A DNA stretch of 64,000 nucleotides, taken from contig NZ_BROH01000001.1 of NCBI RefSeq assembly GCF_027923545.1, forward strand, positions 558,001 through 622,000. Direction: 5' to 3'. How positions within the stretch are numbered: position 1 is the stretch's first letter; every line of letters begins with the position of its first letter. Shown here piece by piece: positions 24,993-35,240 of this stretch. Under the pieces are notes generated by a model. That model did no database searches and was not told the DNA's origin. It saw only the letters and a program-made list of their open reading frames with translations. The stretch comes from Sinisalibacter aestuarii. GTDB lineage: Bacteria > Pseudomonadota > Alphaproteobacteria > Rhodobacterales > Rhodobacteraceae. The position numbers and the translations under genes were made by a program.

Positions 24993-26111
24993 ATGACGGG
25001 CCTCTTTTTGCGGGAGTTGATGCTCAGTCATTTCCGCTCGCACAAGCGGGCGGTGCTGGCGCTGGATGGCCGGCCGGTGGCAATCCATGGGCGCAACGGG
25101 GCGGGCAAGACCAATATTCTCGAAGCGGTGTCGCTGCTCTCGCCGGGGCGGGGGCTTCGGCGCGCGGTGGCGGACGAGATCGCGCGCCGGCCCGAGGCGC
25201 TGGGCTGGAAGGTGACGGCGCTTCTGCAATCGCTGCATCAGCTTCACGAGGTCGAGACCTGGGCCGAGGCGGGCAATCCCCGGCAGGTGAAGATCGACGA
25301 CAAGCCGGCGCCGCAGGTCGCGCTCGGCCGGATCGCGCGGGTGGTCTGGCTGGTGCCGGTGATGGACCGGCTCTGGACCGAGGGCGCGGAGGGGCGGCGG
25401 CGCTTTCTCGACCGGATGGCGATGAGCTTCGAGCCGGGCCATGCGCAGGCGGTGCTGGACTACGAAAAGGCGATGCGCGAACGCAACCGGCTGCTTAAGG
25501 ACGGTCAGCAGGACAGGCACTGGTATCACGCGCTGGAGGCGCAGATGGCAAAGGCCGGAGCCGAGATCCAGGCCAACCGCGCCTTCACCGTCGAGCGCCT
25601 GACGGCGGCGCAGGCGGAAGCGGAAACGAGCTTTCCCACCGCCGAGCTGCAATTGCTCCATGCCGAGGGGGCGCTGGACGGGCCGGAAGGCGAGGCGGCG
25701 CTGGCCGGGGCCTACGAGGCCGGACGCCGGGCCGACCTTGCGGCGGGGCGCACGCTGGCAGGGCCGCACCGGGCCGATCTGGCGGCCAGCTACGCGGCGA
25801 AGGGGGTGGCCGCGAAGGATGCCTCGACCGGCGAACAGAAGGCGCTGCTCGTCTCTCTGGTGCTCGCCAATGCCCGGGCGCTGGCGATGGATTTCGGCGC
25901 CCCGCCGATCCTGTTGCTCGACGAGGTGGCGGCGCATCTGGACGCGGGGCGCCGCGCGGCGCTTTATGATGAAATCTGTGCGCTCGGAGCGCAGGCGTTC
26001 ATGACCGGCACCGGGCCGGAACTGTTCGAGGCGCTGGGCGGGCGGGCGCAGTATTTCGAGGTGCGCGAGGCGGAGGGCCTCAGCGCGGTTGAGGAAAGGA
26101 ACGGGCCATGA
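24993..26111 (+). CDS. recF: DNA replication and repair protein RecF
   Basis: RecF, 372 residues, is an SMC-like ATPase that helps load RecA at single-strand gaps through RecFOR. Walker A GRNGAGKT is at residues 33-40, the ABC-type signature STGEQKALL is near residue 276, and Walker B ILLLDEVAAHLD follows. Length and motif order are normal. It starts 69 bp after dnaN with an AAAGGGGG ribosome-binding site. Its stop overlaps the next gene (ATGA). recR, whose product works with RecF, lies at 46.3 kb; recO is not seen. Confidence 0.96.
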   Translation: MTGLFLRELMLSHFRSHKRAVLALDGRPVAIHGRNGAGKTNILEAVSLLSPGRGLRRAVADEIARRPEALGWKVTALLQSLHQLHEVETWAEAGNPRQVKIDDKPAPQVALGRIARVVWLVPVMDRLWTEGAEGRRRFLDRMAMSFEPGHAQAVLDYEKAMRERNRLLKDGQQDRHWYHALEAQMAKAGAEIQANRAFTVERLTAAQAEAETSFPTAELQLLHAEGALDGPEGEAALAGAYEAGRRADLAAGRTLAGPHRADLAASYAAKGVAAKDASTGEQKALLVSLVLANARALAMDFGAPPILLLDEVAAHLDAGRRAALYDEICALGAQAFMTGTGPELFEALGGRAQYFEVREAEGLSAVEERNGP

Positions 26112-26530
26112 CCCTGCCGATGAACCGGGTGACCTTCATCACCCTCGCCGTGGCCGATCTGGCCCGTGCCCGCGCCTATTACGAGGCGCTTGGCTGGGAG
26201 GTCGAAACTGCGATGGACGAGGTGGCCTTCTACGCGATGCGGGGCCAGAAGCTTGGCCTGTTCACGCTGGAGGGGCTGGCGAAGGAAACCGGAAGGCGGG
26301 TGGATGACCTCAGGACCGGAGCGATGACGCTGGCGCAGAACCAGCCAAGCCCGGAGGCAGTGGACGCAGCCTTTGCCCATGCCGTTGCCTGCGGGGCGGC
26401 GGCGGTGACGGCGCCGTTCAAGACCGATTGGGGCGGCTATTCGTCCTACGTGGCCGACCCGGACGGGCATTTGTGGGAGTTTGCCTACAACCCCTTCTCG
26501 CCGCTCGATGACGAGGGCCACATCGCGTGA
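26108..26530 (+). CDS. VOC (glyoxalase/bleomycin resistance) family protein
   Basis: The product is 140 residues with the VOC fold, made of two babb modules. The first starts RVTFITLAVADLARARAYYEALGW, and the second contains WGGYSSYVADPDGHLWEFAYNP. The metal-ligand positions usual in active glyoxalases are only partly filled, so I would not claim glyoxalase I activity. Family members include lyases, dioxygenases and binding proteins. It is coupled to recF by an ATGA overlap and to the LysE gene by a GTGA overlap, so it is co-transcribed with recF, with no obvious functional reason. Confidence 0.8.
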   Translation: MTLPMNRVTFITLAVADLARARAYYEALGWEVETAMDEVAFYAMRGQKLGLFTLEGLAKETGRRVDDLRTGAMTLAQNQPSPEAVDAAFAHAVACGAAAVTAPFKTDWGGYSSYVADPDGHLWEFAYNPFSPLDDEGHIA

Positions 26531-27147
26531 CCGTCACCCTCGTTGAGCTTGCGCTCTATGCCGTCGCCATGGTCGTTCTCACGATCACGCCGGGGCCGGT
26601 CTGGGTGGCCACCATCGCGCGGGCGCTTTCGGGCGGTTTCGCCCAGGCCTGGCCGCTGACGCTCGGCGTGGCGCTGGGCGATGTGGCCTGGTCGGTGCTC
26701 GCGGTGCTGGGCGTGGGCTGGGTGGCCTCGACCTTTGGCGATGTCATGGCCGTGTTCCGCTTCGTGGCGGCGGCGATCTTCCTGGTGCTGGGGGTGCTGG
26801 TGCTGCGCCATGCGGGCGATCCGATCGGGCGCGACGGCCGGCTCACGCGGCCCGGCATCTGGGCCGGTTTCGCGGCCGGGCTGGTGGTGATCATCTCCAA
26901 CCCGAAGGCGATCCTTTTCTATATGGGCTTTCTGCCGGGGTTCTTCGATCTCTCCCGGCTGACGCCGCTCGACGTGGTTCTGATCGCCACCGTGAGCTTT
27001 GCGGTGCCGATGCTCGGCAATCTCGGGCTGGCGCTTCTGGTGAGCCATGCGCGTGGCCTTCTTACCTCGCCGCGCGCGGTGAAACGAATGAATGTCGCGG
27101 CGGGTGTGCTGCTGATTCTCGTGGGGCTGGTGATCCCCTTTACCTGA
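26527..27147 (+). CDS. LysE/RhtB family exporter
   Basis: The product is 206 residues with about six hydrophobic spans and the family's N-terminal block LTITPGPVWVATIARALSGG, followed by GVALGDVAWSVLAVLG and the SNPKAILFYMGFLP motif. LysE/RhtB proteins export amino acids or their derivatives through the inner membrane; the substrate is not predictable. It starts at a GTG overlapping the VOC stop. The gene lies between recF and gyrB, so it interrupts the common recF-gyrB adjacency. An 80-bp gap with a possible promoter separates it from gyrB. Confidence 0.9.
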   Translation: MTVTLVELALYAVAMVVLTITPGPVWVATIARALSGGFAQAWPLTLGVALGDVAWSVLAVLGVGWVASTFGDVMAVFRFVAAAIFLVLGVLVLRHAGDPIGRDGRLTRPGIWAGFAAGLVVIISNPKAILFYMGFLPGFFDLSRLTPLDVVLIATVSFAVPMLGNLGLALLVSHARGLLTSPRAVKRMNVAAGVLLILVGLVIPFT

Positions 27148-27170
27148 CCCTAAATCTTGTGGCGCGACGC

Positions 27171-29663
<2,493 letters not shown>

Positions 29664-29684
29664 GGATCTGACCTTCGGCATGAT

Positions 29685-29709
29685 GGGGTAGCGTTGCGGC
29701 GCTTACCCC
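29685..29709 (+). terminator. Hairpin after gyrB without U-tract
   Basis: GGGGTAGCG pairs with CGC-T-TACCCC, leaving one bulged base and a short loop, 21 bp after the gyrB stop. It lacks a proper T-run, so it may act as a pause or stabiliser ahead of the next hairpin. Confidence 0.4.
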
Positions 29710-29738
29710 GTTCTCTGTTGTCCGCCGGGCTCCTGCGT

Positions 29739-29761
29739 GGCGGGATGACGGCCGCCTTTTT
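29739..29761 (+). terminator. Probable intrinsic terminator after gyrB
   Basis: A 5-bp GGCGG/CCGCC stem with an 8-base loop is followed directly by five T. It is short but properly arranged, and it separates gyrB from the hpa operon promoter. Confidence 0.5.
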
Positions 29762-29804
29762 CTCCCGTCCAAGTGATTGACGTTTGGAGGCAGTCGCCCG
29801 GTGC

Positions 29805-29836
29805 TTGACATCGACAGATAAACTTAACATGTTAAG
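29805..29836 (+). promoter_or_regulatory. hpa operon promoter with perfect palindromic operator
   Basis: A consensus -35 TTGACA (29805-29810) is followed after 12 bases by the perfect 14-bp palindrome CTTAACATGTTAAG (29823-29836). The palindrome covers the expected -10 region or transcription start, a repressor-type position. It lies 20 bp before the TTG start of hpaF. Homoprotocatechuate operons are commonly controlled by the MarR-type repressor HpaR, and the site's symmetry and size suit a MarR dimer. No hpaR gene is in the window, so the regulator is inferred. Confidence 0.6.
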
Positions 29837-29856
29837 CAAAATTTTTGGAGGCTGAT

Positions 29857-30240
29857 TTGGCGCACCTCAAGATCGAATATTCCGCCGGCGTCGAAGGCGA
29901 TATTGCCGGTGTCTGCCGTGCGGGTCATCGCGCGATGCTGGAGGCGGGTATATTCCCCGTCGCGGGCATCCGCGTGCGGGCCTACCGCGCCGATCATGCC
30001 ATCGTGGCCGACGGGCTGCCGGAGAACGGCTTCGTCGCCATGACCGTCAGCGTCGGCGCGGGCCGCAGCACCGAGGCGCTGCGCCAGGCGGGCGATGCGA
30101 TCTTCGCGGCGGTGCAGGCCGCGCTGTCAGGCCCGCTGGCCACCGAGCATTTCGCGCTTTCTCTCGAAATCCGGGTGATCGACCCGGATCTGTCGTGGAA
30201 AGACACACCGATCCACCGCCGCCTCTCGGCCAAGACCTGA
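29857..30240 (+). CDS. hpaF: 5-carboxymethyl-2-hydroxymuconate delta-isomerase HpaF, with Ala in place of catalytic Pro
   Basis: The product is 127 residues and matches the CHM isomerase branch of the tautomerase superfamily. It has HLKIEYSAGV at the start, MLEAGIFPVAGIRVRAYRAD in the middle and VGAGRSTEALRQAGDAIF later. It would isomerise 5-carboxymethyl-2-hydroxymuconate in homoprotocatechuate meta-cleavage. The TTG at 29857 is the best start, with a TGGAGG ribosome-binding site five bases upstream. The residue after Met is then Ala (GCG), where the family has the catalytic base Pro-1. A single base change from CCG would explain it. A second in-frame TTG at 29845 lacks a ribosome-binding site and does not restore Pro. 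First gene of the hpaF-E-D-G-H operon. Confidence 0.85.
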   Translation: MAHLKIEYSAGVEGDIAGVCRAGHRAMLEAGIFPVAGIRVRAYRADHAIVADGLPENGFVAMTVSVGAGRSTEALRQAGDAIFAAVQAALSGPLATEHFALSLEIRVIDPDLSWKDTPIHRRLSAKT

Positions 30241-30248
30241 GGACATTC

Positions 30249-31760
30249 ATGACCATACTCGATCAGAACATCGCCAGGGCTACCGAGTATACGGCCCGGT
30301 TCCGCACCGAGGGCGTGCTGAACCATATTGCGGGCGAAAACGTGGCCGCCCTCTCGGGCGAGACCTTCGACAGTATCTCGCCCGTCGATCTTTCGGTGCT
30401 GGCGCCGGTGGCGAAGGGCGGCGCGGCGGATATCGACCGCGCGGTGGCCGCGGCAAAGGCGGCCTTCAAGGGGTGGTCGAAGATGCCGGGGGCGGAGCGG
30501 CGCAAGATCCTCATCAAAGTGGCCGAAGCCATCGAGGCCCGCGCCGAAGAGATCGCCTTTACCGAATGCCTCGATACCGGGCAGGCGCTGCGCTTCATGT
30601 CGAAGGCGGCGATCCGGGGAGCGGCCAATTTCCGCTACTTCGCCGATCAGGCGCCGGGCGCGGAAGACGGGCTGAGCCTGCGCAACCCGACGCAGCTCAA
30701 CGTCACCTCGCGCCGCCCGATCGGCCCGGTGGGCGTGATCACGCCGTGGAACACGCCGTTCATGCTGTCGACCTGGAAGATCGCTCCGGCGCTGGCAGCG
30801 GGCTGCACGGTGGTGCACAAACCGGCCGAGTTCAGCCCGATGACGGCGAAGCTTCTGGTGGAGATCGCCGAGAGCGCGGGCCTGCCGCCCGGTGTGCTCA
30901 ACGTGGTCAACGGCTATGGCGAGGATGCGGGCAGGCGGCTCACCGAACACCCCGATATCAAGGCCATCGCCTTTGTCGGCGAAAGCCGCACCGGCTCGAT
31001 GATCATGGCGCAGGGGGCGGCGACGCTGAAGCGCGTGCATTTCGAGCTTGGCGGCAAGAACCCGGTGATCGTGTTCGACGACGCCGATCTGGACCGCGCC
31101 GTCGATGCCGCCACCTTCATGATCTATTCGCTGAATGGCGAGCGCTGCACCTCGTCCTCGCGCCTGCTGGTGCAGGATACGATTTACGACGCGTTCACCG
31201 CCCGCGTCGCCGAGGTGGCGAACCGGATCAGGATCGGCCACCCGCTCGATCCCGAAACGGTGGTCGGCCCGCTCATTCACCCCGAGCACGAGGCCAAGGT
31301 GCTCTCCTATTTCGACAAGGCCCGCGCCGAGGGGGCGACCGTTGCGGCGGGCGGCGAGAAGGCGGGCAGCGAGGGCTGCTATGTGCGCCCGACGCTGTTT
31401 ACCAATGCCACCAACGAGATGGCCATTGCGCAGGAAGAAATCTTCGGCCCGGTGCTGACGGCGATCCCGTTCAAGGATGAAGAGGAGGCGCTGGCCATCG
31501 CCAATGGCGTGCAATACGGCCTCGCCGCCTATCTCTGGACCAGCGATCTGGGCCGCGCGATGCGGATGACCGATGAGCTGGAGGCGGGCATGATGTGGGT
31601 GAATTCCGAAAACATCCGTCACCTGCCTACGCCGTTCGGTGGCGTCAAATCGTCGGGCATCGGGCGCGATGGCGGCGACTGGTCGTTCGACTTCTACATG
31701 GAGACGGTCAACGTCTCCTTCCCGCGCCAGATTCACAAGACCCCGCGTCTGGGCGGCTGA
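30249..31760 (+). CDS. hpaE: 5-carboxymethyl-2-hydroxymuconate semialdehyde dehydrogenase HpaE
   Basis: The product is 503 residues, an NAD-dependent aldehyde dehydrogenase of the HpaE/HpcC type that oxidises the ring-cleavage product CHMS to the dicarboxylate. The catalytic Cys300 lies in GERCTSSSRL and the general-base Glu266 in FELGGKNP. The cofactor region contains GVITPWNTPFMLSTWK and VGESRTGSMI, and the C-terminus has the WVNSENIRHLPTPFGGVKSS-type substrate loop. All expected catalytic residues are present. The start at 30249 lies 8 bp after hpaF and gives the usual length. Confidence 0.93.
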   Translation: MTILDQNIARATEYTARFRTEGVLNHIAGENVAALSGETFDSISPVDLSVLAPVAKGGAADIDRAVAAAKAAFKGWSKMPGAERRKILIKVAEAIEARAEEIAFTECLDTGQALRFMSKAAIRGAANFRYFADQAPGAEDGLSLRNPTQLNVTSRRPIGPVGVITPWNTPFMLSTWKIAPALAAGCTVVHKPAEFSPMTAKLLVEIAESAGLPPGVLNVVNGYGEDAGRRLTEHPDIKAIAFVGESRTGSMIMAQGAATLKRVHFELGGKNPVIVFDDADLDRAVDAATFMIYSLNGERCTSSSRLLVQDTIYDAFTARVAEVANRIRIGHPLDPETVVGPLIHPEHEAKVLSYFDKARAEGATVAAGGEKAGSEGCYVRPTLFTNATNEMAIAQEEIFGPVLTAIPFKDEEEALAIANGVQYGLAAYLWTSDLGRAMRMTDELEAGMMWVNSENIRHLPTPFGGVKSSGIGRDGGDWSFDFYMETVNVSFPRQIHKTPRLGG

Positions 31761-31789
31761 GGCCGCTGACGCAAACCGAGGAGGACAGA

Positions 31790-32656
31790 ATGGGAGAGAT
31801 CGTTCTCGCCGCGAAGATGACCCATGTGCCGACGCTTCAGATGTCGGAGCAGGACGGGCCGATCAAGGGCAAGCGCCAGGCGGCGATTGACGGGCATCTG
31901 GAGATCGCGCGCCGGGCCAAAGCGCTCGGCGCCGATACCGTGGTGATCTGCGACACGCATTGGCTGGTGAATGCCGGTTTTCACATCAATGCCAACAGCC
32001 GGTTCGAGGGGCTGCTGACATCGTCGGAATTCCCCCAGTTCATCCGCGACATGCCCTATAGCCACGAGGGCAACCCGGGCCTGGGCGACGCCATTGCCGA
32101 AAAGGCGACCGAGATGGGCGTTTATACGCTGTCACACCGGCTCGACAGCCTCGATCTGGAATATGGCACGCTGGTGCCGATGGCGTTCATGAGCCGGGAA
32201 CACAAGATGAAGGTGGTGTCCGTCGCCGCCTTCTGCACCGTGCATGACCATGACGAATCGAAGGTGCTGGGCGAGGCGATCCGCGCCGCCGTCGAGGCAT
32301 CCGATTCGAAAGTGCTGCTCGTCGCTTCCGGCTCGCTCAGCCACAAGATCTGGTCGAACAAGGAATACGCGCCGAATAACGGCACCTTCACGATCAGTTC
32401 GGAGTTCAACCGGCAGGTCGATCTCATGGTGCTGGAGATGTGGCAGCGGGGCGATCACGCCACCTTCCTGAAGATGCTGGGTGATTACGCGGTGCACTGC
32501 TCCGGCGAGGGCTCGATGCACGATACCGCCATGCTTTACGGCGCGCTCGGCTGGGATCGCTACACCGGCAAATGCGAAGTCGTGACGGAGTATTTCCCGT
32601 CCTCCGGCACGGGGCAGGTCAACGTGATCTTCCCGGTCGAGGGGATGCCGGCATGA
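31790..32656 (+). CDS. hpaD: 3,4-dihydroxyphenylacetate 2,3-dioxygenase HpaD (class III extradiol)
   Basis: The product is 288 residues in the LigB-type class III extradiol dioxygenase family. It would open the ring of homoprotocatechuate between C2 and C3 using Fe(II). The N-terminal AAKMTHVPTLQMSEQDGP, the metal-ligand region DTHWLVNAGFHINA, the central GTLVPMAFM and the segment SGSLSHKIW fit HpaD. I chose the ATG at 31790 for its strong GAGGAGG ribosome-binding site. The stop overlaps the next ATG (ATGA). Homologous enzymes in vertebrate-type or vicinal-oxygen-chelate families are ruled out by the fold motifs. Confidence 0.92.
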   Translation: MGEIVLAAKMTHVPTLQMSEQDGPIKGKRQAAIDGHLEIARRAKALGADTVVICDTHWLVNAGFHINANSRFEGLLTSSEFPQFIRDMPYSHEGNPGLGDAIAEKATEMGVYTLSHRLDSLDLEYGTLVPMAFMSREHKMKVVSVAAFCTVHDHDESKVLGEAIRAAVEASDSKVLLVASGSLSHKIWSNKEYAPNNGTFTISSEFNRQVDLMVLEMWQRGDHATFLKMLGDYAVHCSGEGSMHDTAMLYGALGWDRYTGKCEVVTEYFPSSGTGQVNVIFPVEGMPA

Positions 32657-33525
32657 GCGCGCTTCCCCCCCGTCTTGCCGCCTTCCACGCCGCTGGCCGC
32701 GACCGGATCGGCGTCGTGACCGATGCCGGGATCGTCGATCTGACCGAGAGCGTGCCCTGGCGCGGGCTGAAAGAGGCGGTCGAAGCGGGCGCGCTGGGCG
32801 AGATGATCGCCGCCGCCGAGGGCCGCGCGCCGGATTTCGCCGAGAGCGAGGTGCACTGGCTGATCCCGGTCGCCGATCCCGAAAAGCTGATCTGCATCGG
32901 CGTGAACTTCCCCGACCGCAATGCCGAGTACAAGGACGGTCAGGAAGCGCCGGGCAAGCCGTCGATGTTCATCCGCTTCCCGCGCAGCTTCGTCGGTCAT
33001 GGCGAGCACCTCGTGCGGCCGCCGGAAAGCGCGCAGCTCGACTATGAGGGCGAGGTGACCATCGTCATCGGCAAGGGCGGGCGGCGCATTCCGCGTGAGG
33101 AGGCGTATGACCATATCGCCGCAATCACGCTGTGCAACGAAGGCACGATCCGCGACTGGGTGCGGCACGCGAAGTTCAACGTGACGCAGGGCAAGAACTG
33201 GGACAGATCGGGCGCCATCGGCCCCTGGCTGGTGCCCTTCACCGACCCGGCCCAGCTTGACGATATCCGGCTTGAGACGCGGGTGAACGGCGAGGTGCGC
33301 CAGCAGGACCGCACCGGGCGGATGATGTATGATTTCCGCTACATCGTGAACTACATCTCGACCTTCACCACGCTGGTGCCGGGCGATGTGATCGTCTGCG
33401 GCACCCCGACGGGCGCGGGCGCGCGGTTCGACCCGCCGGTCTGGCTGAAGCCCGGCGACGTGATCGAGGTCGAGGCCGAGGGCATCGGCATCCTGCGCAA
33501 TGGCGTCGAGGACGAGGCGTGCTGA
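32653..33525 (+). CDS. hpaG: FAH-family isomerase/decarboxylase HpaG (single domain)
   Basis: Fumarylacetoacetate hydrolase-fold protein of 290 residues. In the pathway it should decarboxylate 5-oxopent-3-ene-1,2,5-tricarboxylate and/or isomerise the product. Motifs include EKLICIGVNFPDRNAEY, the acidic metal-binding block SAQLDYEGEVTIVIGKGGR and the C-terminal VPGDVIVCGTPTGAG. The enteric HpaG is a tandem duplication of about 430 residues, whereas here there is only one FAH unit, so both activities may reside in one domain or another protein may help. The start overlaps the hpaD stop by four bases, and the 3' end overlaps hpaH by seven. Confidence 0.88.
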   Translation: MSALPPRLAAFHAAGRDRIGVVTDAGIVDLTESVPWRGLKEAVEAGALGEMIAAAEGRAPDFAESEVHWLIPVADPEKLICIGVNFPDRNAEYKDGQEAPGKPSMFIRFPRSFVGHGEHLVRPPESAQLDYEGEVTIVIGKGGRRIPREEAYDHIAAITLCNEGTIRDWVRHAKFNVTQGKNWDRSGAIGPWLVPFTDPAQLDDIRLETRVNGEVRQQDRTGRMMYDFRYIVNYISTFTTLVPGDVIVCGTPTGAGARFDPPVWLKPGDVIEVEAEGIGILRNGVEDEAC

Positions 33526-34319
33526 ACGCGGCGGAGATCGGGCAGGCGGCGGCGGATCTGCTCGGGGCCGAAGCCGCCCGCCGCCAGATCGGCCTTCTGA
33601 GCCTGCGCCATCCCGGCATCACGCTCGATGATGCCTATGCGATCCAGCTGGCCCAGATCGAGCGCAAGCTGGCGGCCGGCCGGCGGATCGTCGGCTGGAA
33701 GATCGGGCTGACCTCGAAGGCCATGCAGGAGGCGCTGGGGATCGACACGCCCGATTCCGGCGTGCTCTACGACGATATGGTTTTCGAAACCGGCGGCACG
33801 GTGCCAGCGGGCCGGTTCATCCAGCCCCGGATCGAAGCGGAGATCGCCTTCGTGATGAAAGCGCCGCTGGCGGGCGAGGTGACCCGCGGCGAGGTGTTGG
33901 CGGCGACCGATTACGTGGCGCCCTCGATTGAAATTCTCGACACCCGCATCCTGCGGGCCGATCCCGAAAGCGGGCGCCCGCGCCGGATCTTCGACACCGT
34001 GGCCGACAACGCCGCCAATGCCGGCATCGTGCTCGGCGCGGAGTGTCACGCGCCGGAGGCCGTGGATCTGCGCTGGGCGGGGGCGATCGTGAAGAAGGAT
34101 GGCGCGGTGGTCGCCACCGGCCTCGGCGCGGCGGTGCTGGACGATCCGGTGACCGGGCTGGTCTGGCTGGCGCGGCGGATGGGGCACTATGGCCAGCGGA
34201 TCGAGGCAGGGCAGGTGGTGCTGTCGGGGTCGTTCATCGGGCCGGTGGAATGCCCGCCCGGCACCGAGATTCGCGCCGATTTCGGCCCGTTCGGGTCCGT
34301 GGCCATCGACTTCGACTGA
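33519..34319 (+). CDS. hpaH: 2-oxohept-4-ene-1,7-dioate hydratase HpaH
   Basis: The product is 266 residues in the hydratase/decarboxylase branch related to MhpD and HpaH. It adds water to 2-oxohept-4-ene-1,7-dioate to give the substrate of the HpaI aldolase. Family blocks are RRIVGWKIGLTSKAMQ, the metal-site stretch QPRIEAEIAFVMK, and APSIEILDTRI. It starts at a GTG overlapping hpaG by seven bases, so the two are coupled. It is the last intact gene of the operon; ten bases downstream begins what looks like a truncated hpaI. Confidence 0.9.
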   Translation: MLNAAEIGQAAADLLGAEAARRQIGLLSLRHPGITLDDAYAIQLAQIERKLAAGRRIVGWKIGLTSKAMQEALGIDTPDSGVLYDDMVFETGGTVPAGRFIQPRIEAEIAFVMKAPLAGEVTRGEVLAATDYVAPSIEILDTRILRADPESGRPRRIFDTVADNAANAGIVLGAECHAPEAVDLRWAGAIVKKDGAVVATGLGAAVLDDPVTGLVWLARRMGHYGQRIEAGQVVLSGSFIGPVECPPGTEIRADFGPFGSVAIDFD

Positions 34320-34329
34320 GAAAACCGCC

Positions 34330-34470
34330 ATGCCCGCCGCGAACTCTTTCAAATGCCGGCTCGCTTCTGGTGATACGCAGATCGGCCTGTGGATCGGCCT
34401 CGGCGAGCTGCGTGATGTGTTGGCGCAACAGCGCGCGCTGGGCATCCGCAGCCACCCGGCGGTGGCCTAG
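34330..34470 (+). pseudogene. hpaI: Remnant of hpaI (4-hydroxy-2-oxoheptanedioate aldolase), N-terminal part only
   Basis: A 46-codon frame starts 10 bp after hpaH. Its first 25 residues (ANSFKCRLASGDTQIGLWIGL) match the conserved start of HpaI aldolases, which read NSFK...L..G..QIGLW.GL. After this the similarity stops: the next 21 residues (GELRDVLAQQRALGIRSHPA...) do not continue into the GFDWLLIDGEH core of the family, and the frame ends at TAG. HpaI is about 250-260 residues, so more than 80% is missing. The position directly after hpaH is where hpaI is expected. An internal deletion that fused the start to another sequence is the simplest reading. The stop shares the CTAG bases with the convergent gene's stop. 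Confidence 0.75.
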
Positions 34471-35213
34471 AATGCAAACACCGCCGCGGTCATGAAGGAG
34501 CGGGTGGCGAAGCGCTCGTCATCGGTTGGCGCATCGTGCTCCAGCACCCAGTGTTCGACATCGGCCTCTTTCAGCGCCGGCAAGACCCTGTTGTAATTCA
34601 CCGTGCCGCTGCCGAGATCGGCCCAGCCCTCTTCCTCCGCGTTCTCGCCCGGCGCGGCGCGGTCCTTCAGATGGGCCGCGACGATCTTGCCGGAGAGCCT
34701 GCGCACCCAATCCGCCGGGTCGTGCCCGGCGGCGTGAATCCAGCCCAGGTCCAGCTCAAGGTCCACCCCCGGCGCGGCGGCGATCTCCTCGATCGGCAGG
34801 CAGCCATCGGCGGTGAGGGTGAATTCGTAATCGTGGTTGTGCCAGGCAAAGCCCAGGCCGGCGGCGCGGATCGGCGCACCGGCTTGTGCCAGCCGCCGGG
34901 CGATCTCCTGCCAGCCGGCGCGGTCTGCAGGGCGGTCTTGCGGCGCCAGCCACGGGGCGATGACCGTTTCCACCCCCAGCAGCTTCGCCGCCGCGATCAC
35001 CCGGTCCGGGCTGCTCTCGATCCGGTCGAGCGAGGCATGGGCGGTGGGCATGGCGAGACCGTGCTTGTCGAGCAGCGCCCGGGTTTCGTCCGGCGTGGCG
35101 AGCTGCGGGTCGCATCCCTCGACATATTCAAAGCCCAGATCGGCCAGCATCTCCAGCGTGTCGTCGAGCGGATGTCTGCGCGACGAATAGAGCTGGTAGG
35201 AAATCTCGGGCAT
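34467..35213 (-). CDS. Sugar phosphate isomerase/epimerase-like TIM barrel protein
   Basis: The product is 248 residues of the xylose-isomerase-like/AP endonuclease 2 superfamily. It starts PEISYQLYSSRRHPLDDTLEML. Metal-ligand-type residues appear in LGFAWHNHDYEF, LELDLGWIHAAGHDP and AAHLKD, consistent with a divalent-metal TIM barrel. Members act on sugars, inositol or hydroxypyruvate; the substrate is not clear here. It has a good AAAGGAAA ribosome-binding site. It is convergent with the hpa operon, ending inside the hpaI remnant's stop. No sugar transporter or dehydrogenase neighbours are seen, so the context gives little help. Confidence 0.8.
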   Translation of the reverse strand: MPEISYQLYSSRRHPLDDTLEMLADLGFEYVEGCDPQLATPDETRALLDKHGLAMPTAHASLDRIESSPDRVIAAAKLLGVETVIAPWLAPQDRPADRAGWQEIARRLAQAGAPIRAAGLGFAWHNHDYEFTLTADGCLPIEEIAAAPGVDLELDLGWIHAAGHDPADWVRRLSGKIVAAHLKDRAAPGENAEEEGWADLGSGTVNYNRVLPALKEADVEHWVLEHDAPTDDERFATRSFMTAAVFAF

Positions 35214-35240
35214 CGGGTTTCCTTTCGCGGGCAGGTCGGC

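Noticed and set aside
23505-25937. 810-codon open frame on the minus strand opposite dnaA, dnaN and recF
   Set aside because: It is antisense to three well-identified genes, has a composition rich in Arg, His and Gln typical of shadow frames, and no recognisable motif.
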